Source: an uncultured cyanobacterium | Lineage (GTDB): Bacteria; Cyanobacteriota; Cyanobacteriia; Phormidesmidales; Phormidesmidaceae | Assembly: GCA_938029995.1 (NCBI GenBank) | Contig: CALHGI010000701.1 | Coordinates: 1-7,590 of the forward strand | Length of the DNA stretch: 7,590 bases | Direction of reading: 5' to 3' | In this document: in pieces, positions 1 through 5,162 of the stretch | How the letters are laid out: every line of letters starts with the position of its first letter | Numbering within the stretch: position 1 is the first letter of the stretch | Notes under the pieces: model-generated | Told to the model about the DNA's origin: nothing | Databases searched by the model: none | Seen by the model: only the letters and a program-made list of their open reading frames with translations | Made by a program: the position numbers and the translations under genes

Positions 1-65
1 GCCTGCGATAAAACGTATGGCAGGCCAGCAGACTCCATTAAAGTGACGAGGGAATGCAGCTCTGG
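1..65. other. 3' flank of the TPR gene, no gene seen
   Basis: This is the short stretch beyond the TAA stop of the minus-strand TPR gene. The only structure I see is a 6-bp inverted repeat, GCCTGC at 1-6 and GCAGGC at 20-25, with a 13-base loop. On the minus strand it lies about 40 bases after the stop codon, where a terminator would sit. The window ends there, so a following T-run cannot be seen and the call stays open. Confidence 0.3.
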
Positions 66-1595
66 TTACGATAATTTCAGCAGCGTAGCCTCTTTCAGAT
101 GATTTATTTCTGGGATGCCTGGCCGAATCGCCAGAGCCGCATTACAAACAGTAAGAACCTCTTCGTAGCGCCCTAACCGATGCAAAACGACGCCCTTTCT
201 ATAAAGGGCATTGAAATCATTGGGTTGAATCGCCAGGACAGCATCATAGGCATCGATTGCTTCCCCATAACGCCCCAAGGCACACAGGGCTAAACCTTTC
301 TGATAGAGGGCGTCTTGCAGGTCTGGCTTGAGCACAAGAGCCGCATTGTAAATGGCAATGGCCTGGTTGAAACGGCCTAGTCTAAATGCTGAATTTCCCT
401 GACTAAGGAGTGCTTCGTAAGCACCTGGCTGCACTGCCAGGGCCGCATCATAGGCCGCGATGGCCGCTTTATAACGGCCCAACCCATGGAGCACAATGCC
501 TTTTTTATAGAGTGCGTCGTAGGCCTCGGGTTGCACTGCCAGGGTGGCATCATAGGCTGCAACGGCTTCTTCATAGCGGCCCAACGCTTGCAACGACAGA
601 CTTTTGTTGTAAAGTTCGTCGTACAGATCGGGATTGATGGCTAGGGATGCGTCATAGACCGCGATGGCTGCTTCGTGTTGGCCTAACTTGGCCAGGGATA
701 AGCCTTTGCGATAGAGCGCATCCTGTAGAGTTGGCTTGATGTGGAGGGCTGCGTCGTATGCATCAATCGCAGCGCCATGGCGATCGAGCTTGGCCAGGGA
801 CAATCCCTTGTTGTAGAGGGTGTTGTGTTTATCTGGCTTAATTTGGAGGGCTGCGTCGTAGGCACTAATCGCAGCTTCATCACACCCGAGCCTCGCCAGG
901 GATAACCCTTTGTTATTCAGGGTTTGGTGTAGATCTGGTTGAATTTTAAGAGCTGCGTCATAGGCCGCAATCGCCTCTTCATAGCGGCCTAATTTAGCGA
1001 GGGATAGCCCTTTGTTGTTAAAGGGCTGCAGCTCCTGTTTGAGATTTAGGGCCGCATCATAGGCGACAATCGCCTCTTCGTAATGGCCTAGGGTAAACAG
1101 TGCCACGCCTTTGTTATAAAGCGTGTTGTGGAGATCTGGATTGATGGCCAGGGCCGCATCATAGGCCGCAATGGCCTCTTCGTAGCGGTTATGGAAAAAT
1201 GACGCATCGCCCTCAAAGGACCATTGTTCAGCAGTCCACCCCTTTTTCACATCCACTACTAACTCATGTGCCCCAGATTGATATAGCTGTACCGCCTTTC
1301 CGTTGGCATCTAGGGCTTCGCCATAACGACCCAGTTTCTGTAGTACGACGCTACATTTCTCCCACACATTGGGGCGATCAGACTGGACAGCTAAAACTTG
1401 TTCAAACAGCGTTAGCGCGGCTTCATGGTCGTCAACGCTCATTTTCTGCAACCCTTGCTCAAATAGGTCACCCACATCTGCCTCAGCTACGGCACTATGG
1501 GCGGAACTACCGGTAGGCTGTGTCTCTTGCTCAACAGTCGTTAGAGAGGATGCTTCAGTGGGGTTGGACTGGGTATGGAAGAGGCGGTTGACCAT
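66..1595 (-). CDS. Tetratricopeptide repeat (TPR) protein
   Basis: A soluble protein, probably cytoplasmic, made almost wholly of TPR helix-turn-helix units, which normally form a superhelical surface for protein-protein binding; the partner cannot be inferred. I start it at the ATG at 1595, giving 509 residues. The frame continues upstream to a TTG at 1682, but those 29 residues look non-coding and neither start has a clear Shine-Dalgarno. In 509-residue numbering: a Ser/Thr/Gln-rich, unstructured-looking N-terminus (about 1-40); two divergent TPRs (42-77 and 78-111); a 14-residue insert (112-125); then 11 in-register units (126-498), typically Y-N-K-G-x-x-L-x-x-L-G-R-Y-E-E-A-I-A-A-Y-D; and an 11-residue tail. 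The second in-register unit has 33 residues, the others 34. There is no signal peptide or membrane segment. It lies 166 bp downstream of rarA on the same strand with no clear terminator between, so read-through is possible. Family call is firm, function unknown. Confidence 0.9.
   Translation of the reverse strand: MVNRLFHTQSNPTEASSLTTVEQETQPTGSSAHSAVAEADVGDLFEQGLQKMSVDDHEAALTLFEQVLAVQSDRPNVWEKCSVVLQKLGRYGEALDANGKAVQLYQSGAHELVVDVKKGWTAEQWSFEGDASFFHNRYEEAIAAYDAALAINPDLHNTLYNKGVALFTLGHYEEAIVAYDAALNLKQELQPFNNKGLSLAKLGRYEEAIAAYDAALKIQPDLHQTLNNKGLSLARLGCDEAAISAYDAALQIKPDKHNTLYNKGLSLAKLDRHGAAIDAYDAALHIKPTLQDALYRKGLSLAKLGQHEAAIAVYDASLAINPDLYDELYNKSLSLQALGRYEEAVAAYDATLAVQPEAYDALYKKGIVLHGLGRYKAAIAAYDAALAVQPGAYEALLSQGNSAFRLGRFNQAIAIYNAALVLKPDLQDALYQKGLALCALGRYGEAIDAYDAVLAIQPNDFNALYRKGVVLHRLGRYEEVLTVCNAALAIRPGIPEINHLKEATLLKLS
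102..1220 (-). repeat. 102-bp tandem repeat array encoding 11 TPR units
   Basis: Eleven consecutive 34-codon units give the DNA a 102-bp period. Units are degenerate but share near-identical blocks around the codons for A-Y-D-A-A-L. For example, a 23-base stretch at 436-458 recurs exactly at 1147-1169. The offset of 711 bp is seven units less one codon, matching the single 33-residue unit encoded at 1020-1118. The array is coding and in frame throughout, so it is neither a CRISPR nor a non-coding satellite. Confidence 0.85.
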
Positions 1596-1761
1596 TGTAA
1601 AGTGCGTGATGAGTTCAGCTATCCATAGCGGCGGCCATCGATAGCTTTTAGCGATCTCCAATGTTGTAAACGCTGGGCGCAAAACTACATTTTAATGGGT
1701 AATTGGAAGCGCCCCCGTGGATTGTTTAGGCCCCGTCGATCACGTCAACATGTTTCTGCTT

Positions 1762-3936
1762 TCAGGATGCTCGATGGGCCTTCACCAGAACAATGCTTGT
1801 TTCCCAAACCACGCTAGGGCCTAAATGCCTCCCATAGGCTTGACGAATCTTGGCTAAGTCTTCATTAGTTAAGGTTTGGGCTAGGTGTTTCATATAGCGA
1901 GAATCCTCCCCGAACCATCGCGATTGCAACTGCCGAGTGACCGCTAGCCCATTGGGCACGTTAATCAGTTCGATGTTAGCCACTAACCCTGTGCCTTCAA
2001 ACCAGCTAGAAATGGCATCCAAATCCCAATATTGGTGCGGGTCACTGGTGTATAGGCTATCTTCCACTTGCTGTAATTGTTGGAAAAGCTTTGGGGGTAG
2101 GGCATTGGTTGGTAGCAGGCTGTAAAGCCGGAGGGTGCGGAAGGGAATGGTTTCTGCCAGCACGAGATGACCTTTGGGGGCCAAGTGTTTGGCCCATTGC
2201 TTAAGCAATGGGGGGCGCTTGGTCACGGCTTTGAGGGCATTGCGACCGACGATGCCATCGAACACAATGTCTGGGGCTTGGGTCTTTAAGGTTTTGGATA
2301 ATGTTTTTAGGGGGGTGTGGAGTAAGGTGGGTCGGGCAAGTTCTGGTAATGTTTGGGCTTGTTCGGTCAGGGCGGCATAGGTGTCTGGGGTGTGGGCACA
2401 GGCGTAGACGCCACCTTCTGGCACCTGGCGTAGGGCTTCCCAGGTGAGGAGACCGGCGTTGAGGTCTAGCAAAACATGGTGCCGTTGGGGGGAGAGGGTG
2501 GTGTAGATGCGATCGCAAATTATCCGCAACGACTCCCCCGCATTGCCCAGGGTGCGCTGTAACCATTGCTCCTGGGCCTTATCCGTCGGTCCAAAGGTGA
2601 GCACCTCCGGCAAATCTGCCTCCATCACCGCCGCTAGCTGAGCCTCCCGCCGTCGGGTCACCCCTAGGCGAATACTGTCTTCGTACCCTTGGCTAGAGGG
2701 CTGGTAGAACACTTTGCCCTGGAGGCCACTGGGTAAATACTGTTGTTCAACCCAATGGTCGCGGTAGGCATGGGGATAGAGGTATCCCTGACCATGGCCA
2801 AATTCTTCCTTATCCCGATTGGGGTCCCGCAGCGGGTTGGGCACCTCCGCCTCCCGTTCCTTTTCGACGGTGGCCAGGGCATCAAAAAAGCCCAGAACGC
2901 TATTGGACTTGGGGCAGGTGGCCAGGTAAAGCGCCGCTTGGGCCAACGGATAGCGCCCTTCGGGCATGCCCACCCGGTCAAAGGCTTGGGCACAGCTATT
3001 GGCGACGACGATGGCATTGGGGTCGGCCAACCCCACATCTTCCCCGGCAAAAATCACCATGCGGCGAAATATAAATCGGGGGTCTTCCCCGGCATAGACC
3101 ATGCGGGCCAGCCAATAGAGAACTGCGTCGGGGTCCGAACCCCGCAGGCTTTTAATAAAGGCACTGATGGTGTCGAAGTGGGCATCGCCCTCCTTGTCGT
3201 AGAGCACCGCCCGTTGCTGGATGGACTCTTCCGCAACCGCCAGGGAAATACTGTCATCGGGGGTGGTTTCCACCGCCAGTTCAAGGGCATTGAGCAGGGC
3301 ACGGGCATCACCGTTGGCCACATTGACTAAATGGTCTAGGGCCTCATCGTCGATGTGGATATGACGATCGCCATAGCCCCGATGGACATCGGCCAAGGTT
3401 TGCTGAACGATCTGTCGTAAATCTTCTGGCCCCAGGGGTTTGAGCTGAAATACCCGCGATCGACTCACCAAGGCCTTATTCACTTCAAAATAGGGATTCT
3501 CAGTGGTGGCCCCAATCAGAATCACGGTGCCGTTTTCCACCCAGGGTAAAAGGGCATCTTGCTGGGATTTATTAAAGCGGTGGACTTCATCCACAAAGAG
3601 GATGGTGCGTTGGCCATGGTGTCCCCGGAGCTCCTGGGCAGTTGCGATCGCACCGCGAATATCCTTCACCCCCGCCAGCACCGCATTAATGGCAATAAAA
3701 TGGGCCTTGGTCGTATTGGCAATCACCTGGGCCAGGGTGGTTTTTCCCGTCCCCGGCGGCCCGTAAAACAACAGCGACGACAGCTGATCCGCCTGAATCG
3801 CTCGCCGCAATAGCCGCCCCGGACCCACAATGGCATCCTGCCCCACATATTCATCCAAATGGCGAGGACGCATGCGTGCCGCCAACGGAGCCTCTGACTC
3901 CATCAGTTGTTGCCGATGCTGCTCAAATAAATCCAT
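1762..3936 (-). CDS. rarA: Replication-associated recombination protein RarA (MgsA) fused to a methyltransferase-like C-terminal domain
   Basis: RarA-family AAA+ ATPases are clamp-loader-like proteins that act at stalled replication forks with single-strand binding protein. At 724 residues this is much longer than stand-alone RarA (about 430-450) and matches the cyanobacterial 'RarA/unknown domain fusion' type. Visible ATPase features are Walker A G-P-P-G-T-G-K-T (59-66), Walker B I-L-F-V-D-E (112-117), sensor 1 G-A-T-T-E-N (142-147), an S-R-S-R arginine-finger segment (158-161) and a sensor 2 region G-D-A-R-A-L-L-N (209-216). The conserved MgsA oligomerisation region, with Y-D-K-E-G-D-A-H-F, runs from about 246 to 425. 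Residues about 430-724 are the extension: L-L-D-L-N-A-G (489-495) resembles a worn class I methyltransferase motif I, and [11 protein letters not shown] (585-595) a late Rossmann strand. The start M-D-L-F-E-Q-H-R matches the family, although no Shine-Dalgarno is evident. It follows psaL on the same strand, behind psaL's terminator, so it probably has its own promoter. The RarA call is firm; activity of the extension is unknown. Confidence 0.95.
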   Translation of the reverse strand: MDLFEQHRQQLMESEAPLAARMRPRHLDEYVGQDAIVGPGRLLRRAIQADQLSSLLFYGPPGTGKTTLAQVIANTTKAHFIAINAVLAGVKDIRGAIATAQELRGHHGQRTILFVDEVHRFNKSQQDALLPWVENGTVILIGATTENPYFEVNKALVSRSRVFQLKPLGPEDLRQIVQQTLADVHRGYGDRHIHIDDEALDHLVNVANGDARALLNALELAVETTPDDSISLAVAEESIQQRAVLYDKEGDAHFDTISAFIKSLRGSDPDAVLYWLARMVYAGEDPRFIFRRMVIFAGEDVGLADPNAIVVANSCAQAFDRVGMPEGRYPLAQAALYLATCPKSNSVLGFFDALATVEKEREAEVPNPLRDPNRDKEEFGHGQGYLYPHAYRDHWVEQQYLPSGLQGKVFYQPSSQGYEDSIRLGVTRRREAQLAAVMEADLPEVLTFGPTDKAQEQWLQRTLGNAGESLRIICDRIYTTLSPQRHHVLLDLNAGLLTWEALRQVPEGGVYACAHTPDTYAALTEQAQTLPELARPTLLHTPLKTLSKTLKTQAPDIVFDGIVGRNALKAVTKRPPLLKQWAKHLAPKGHLVLAETIPFRTLRLYSLLPTNALPPKLFQQLQQVEDSLYTSDPHQYWDLDAISSWFEGTGLVANIELINVPNGLAVTRQLQSRWFGEDSRYMKHLAQTLTNEDLAKIRQAYGRHLGPSVVWETSIVLVKAHRAS
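2509..2516. repeat. HIP1 octamer GCGATCGC
   Basis: An exact copy of the highly iterated palindrome of cyanobacterial genomes, inside the region coding for the RarA extension. It supports cyanobacterial origin. Confidence 0.8.
3644..3651. repeat. HIP1 octamer GCGATCGC
   Basis: A second exact HIP1 copy, inside the ATPase-coding part of rarA. Confidence 0.8.
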
Positions 3937-4063
3937 AGGGCAAACGTCTTGAGGTGTTAGGGCGTTGGCGCATCACATTGGCGCTAGTCAATTAACGCTT
4001 TCTAAGGATATGCATGGTCCTAACCGATGTGACCAATGTTATGGGAACAGCCTATTTGAACGC

Positions 4064-4092
4064 AAAAACGCCCCCATAGGTTGGGGGCGTTT
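4064..4092 (-). terminator. Intrinsic terminator of psaL
   Basis: Read on the minus strand, an 11-bp perfect stem, AAACGCCCCCA paired with TGGGGGCGTTT, closes a 5-base loop, and the 3' arm runs into five consecutive T. It lies about 57 bases past the psaL stop and about 128 bases before the rarA start. This argues that psaL is transcribed alone and that rarA has a separate promoter in 3937-4063, where I find no convincing -35/-10 pair. In the plus direction there is no comparable T-run and no plus-strand gene upstream. Confidence 0.8.
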
Positions 4093-4148
4093 CAGATGTT
4101 TTCAGATTGACCGTTGGTCCGCAGACCGCTAGTTAATCAAACTGTCAT

Positions 4149-4640
4149 CTATGAGGACCAGATACCACCAGCGATTTCCTGGAGGGGAAGTAGGTGGGGA
4201 GTCTGGCAAAGTAGATAGGCAAAGAACGCACCACTGCAGCCGCCTACCAAGAAGCCACTGGCAAAGTTACTCCAACCTTCACGGCTAGCAAACGCCTCGG
4301 GAGGATTGGGAGTCGTCAATGTGCCCTCAGGACCATTGGGACTCGTTGCACTATAGATAGATAGGGCAACAGTCAGGATGAAGACAAAGCTAACAGCGGC
4401 AATCACGCCAGCTACAGCACTGTAGTCACTGGCACGCAATGGGCCAAGCACAGCAAAAGGACCATAGAACCAGTAGCCGTGAGCAACGCCCACTTCTAGG
4501 CCACGGCTAAATGGAGACAGACCTGCACGGTAAGCAGGCAAATTATTAATGTAAGTACGTGCAACCGCAGAGGAGTTAATCGGAGTCGCAACGTTACCCA
4601 CTTCGGGGGCTCCAGTTGCGCTTGCAAAACTAGTTGCCAT
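4149..4640 (-). CDS. psaL: Photosystem I reaction centre subunit XI (PsaL)
   Basis: PsaL is a thylakoid membrane subunit of photosystem I that binds chlorophyll and carotenoid and forms the contact at the centre of cyanobacterial PSI trimers (tetramers in some lineages). The 163-residue product has the expected length and order. The stromal N-terminus contains Y-I-N-N-L-P-A-Y-R-A-G-L-S-P (30-43). Then comes the hallmark R-G-L-E-V-G-V-A-H-G-Y-W-F-Y-G-P-F (46-62), whose Glu49 and His54 correspond to the family's chlorophyll ligands. A hydrophobic helix follows at about 74-97, a Pro/Gly-rich loop at 98-117, and a last helix at about 126-146, W-S-N-F-A-S-G-F being typical. The ATG is preceded by a good Shine-Dalgarno, and a strong terminator follows. 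psaI, often adjacent to psaL in cyanobacteria, is absent on both sides, as are psaF and psaJ. The identification is essentially certain. Confidence 0.98.
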   Translation of the reverse strand: MATSFASATGAPEVGNVATPINSSAVARTYINNLPAYRAGLSPFSRGLEVGVAHGYWFYGPFAVLGPLRASDYSAVAGVIAAVSFVFILTVALSIYSATSPNGPEGTLTTPNPPEAFASREGWSNFASGFLVGGCSGAFFAYLLCQTPHLLPLQEIAGGIWSS

Positions 4641-4648
4641 AAGAACGT

Positions 4649-4654
4649 CTTCCT
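4649..4654 (-). promoter_or_regulatory. psaL ribosome binding site AGGAAG
   Basis: On the minus strand AGGAAG lies 8 bases before the psaL ATG, a normal spacing. It fixes the start at 4640 and agrees with the family N-terminus M-A-T-S-F. Confidence 0.75.
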
Positions 4655-4679
4655 ATGAAATGGACAGTCGTAAGACGGG

Positions 4680-4691
4680 AAATTCGAATTT
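4680..4691. repeat. 12-bp perfect palindrome AAATTCGAATTT upstream of psaL
   Basis: A perfect self-complementary 12-mer about 40-51 bases upstream of the psaL start codon. It overlaps the best -10-like hexamer, so it could be an operator. It could equally be a chance AT-rich palindrome; it matches no cyanobacterial regulator site I know. Confidence 0.4.
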
Positions 4692-4694
4692 ATA
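4689..4694 (-). promoter_or_regulatory. Candidate psaL -10 element TATAAA
   Basis: TATAAA on the minus strand lies about 48 bases before the psaL ATG and would give a leader of roughly 40 bases. No good -35 hexamer lies 16-18 bases upstream. A TTGACT at 4770-4775 is too far to pair with it and has only a weak TCATTT-like partner 17 bases on. I found no paired HLR1 (RpaB) direct repeat of the kind that drives many photosystem I genes. Tentative. Confidence 0.3.
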
Positions 4695-4846
4695 ACGCAA
4701 GCCAAATCGCTGAGGCCTTAGGTTATCTCCGAAATTATCATTTCTAAAATGAGAATAGAAACGATACAGAGTCAACATTACACTCCAGCGCACCGGCTGC
4801 ATCTGAGCCCAATAATCTCACAGAAGCTAACCAAACATGTTGAATG

Positions 4847-4903
4847 CAACAGCTTTGTTAAGCAGGAAAGAGTAGAACGTTAACTTACTTAACAAAGCTG
4901 TTG
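4847..4903. repeat. Perfect 16-bp inverted repeat, 25-base loop
   Basis: CAACAGCTTTGTTAAG at 4847-4862 is the exact reverse complement of CTTAACAAAGCTGTTG at 4888-4903; the spacer is 4863-4887. Neither side is followed by a T-run, so it is not a standard intrinsic terminator. It lies about 207 bases upstream of psaL and 240 bases upstream of the plus-strand gene. It could be an RNA hairpin in a long leader or small RNA, a protein-binding site, or a remnant of a small non-autonomous repeat. I see no second copy in the window. Confidence 0.8.
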
Positions 4904-4910
4904 GCGGGGG

Positions 4911-4947
4911 AGACCTGGAGCCTGGGGAAAATCCCATGGGGAGGTCT
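4911..4947. repeat. Nested foldback next to the 16-bp inverted repeat
   Basis: AGACCT (4911-4916) pairs with AGGTCT (4942-4947). The interval contains TGGG (4923-4926) and CCCA (4933-4936) around an A-rich loop, as well as CCCATGGG (4933-4940). A further outer pair, GGTTGG (4954-4959) and CCAACC (4994-4999), follows. Each helix is short, but together with the adjacent 16-bp repeat they make this 150-base stretch unusually rich in pairing. Confidence 0.4.
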
Positions 4948-5006
4948 GCTTAGGGTTGGTCGGGTGGAAAGCTGATTGTTTAAGAGATTTTAGCCAACCA
5001 TTCGGG

Positions 5007-5162
5007 CTACTTCGCCCCGGTTCGATCATCTGCGCCGGGCTGACAGAACACCACAACCACTTCGGCCCCCTCATGGGCGTTGATGGGTGAACCAGGCACA
5101 ATCAGGGTGTGTTCCCTTAGATTTCTCTGCCTGGAGTGCGGTATGTGGCTGAAAATACCCAT
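5007..5162 (-). CDS. Possible small ORF, 51 residues, antisense to the start of the membrane-protein gene
   Basis: An ATG at 5162 opens 51 codons ending in TAG at 5007-5009. The middle and end read like real protein, for example L-I-V-P-G-S-P-I-N-A-H-E-G-A-E (about 22-36) followed by V-V-V-V-F-C-Q-P-G-A-D-D, that is a hydrophobic strand and an acidic turn. I recognise no family. Against it: there is no Shine-Dalgarno before the ATG, the first 20 codons overlap the start of the plus-strand gene in antisense, and a real start might instead be an internal codon such as the GTG in L-I-V. It could also be the remnant 3' end of a lost gene. Low confidence. Confidence 0.22.
   Translation of the reverse strand: MGIFSHIPHSRQRNLREHTLIVPGSPINAHEGAEVVVVFCQPGADDRTGAK
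5133..5136 (+). promoter_or_regulatory. Ribosome binding site GGAG of the membrane-protein gene
   Basis: GGAG lies 6 bases before the ATG at 5143. It favours this start over the in-frame upstream ATG at 5083, whose 20-residue extension (M-G-E-P-G-T-I-R...) has no such site and reads as non-coding. Confidence 0.6.

Larger units (their letters stand above)
4641..5142. other. 502-bp divergent intergenic region between psaL and the membrane-protein gene
   Basis: It must hold the psaL promoter (minus) and the promoter of the 5143 gene (plus). It contains, in order: the psaL Shine-Dalgarno and -10 candidate; an AT-rich stretch with no ORF; a perfect 16-bp inverted repeat (4847-4903); additional foldback sequence (4911-4999); and the 3' three-quarters of a possible small minus-strand ORF (5007-5162). 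No psaI-like reading frame (about 38 residues, one helix) is present in the minus frames I read. No tRNA is seen. A minus-strand ORF of 70 codons at 4889-5101 looks compositionally spurious. Confidence 0.6.

Noticed and set aside
102..1220. Regular repeats that could suggest a CRISPR array or satellite
   Set aside because: The 102-bp period is in frame and encodes standard TPR units; there are no identical short repeats with unique spacers.
1683..1761. Possible terminator after rarA
   Set aside because: G/C-rich runs are present, but no stem of useful length followed by T residues was found on the minus strand.
2743..3330. 195-codon plus-strand open frame
   Set aside because: It is antisense to the conserved MgsA region of rarA. 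Its Gly/His/Ile-rich composition is typical of a shadow, and it has no recognisable domain or ribosome binding site.
4780..4800. TTACA upstream of psaL as an HLR1 (RpaB) element
   Set aside because: Only a single half-site is present; HLR1 needs two direct repeats about 10 bases apart.
4871..4887. GTA...TAC near the inverted repeat as an NtcA site
   Set aside because: The spacing between GTA and TAC is 11 bases, not the 8 required.
4889..5101. 70-codon minus-strand frame upstream of psaL
   Set aside because: It is Pro/Ser/Trp-rich with no family resemblance, and it runs through the inverted-repeat structure. The overlapping frame at 5007-5162 looks more protein-like.
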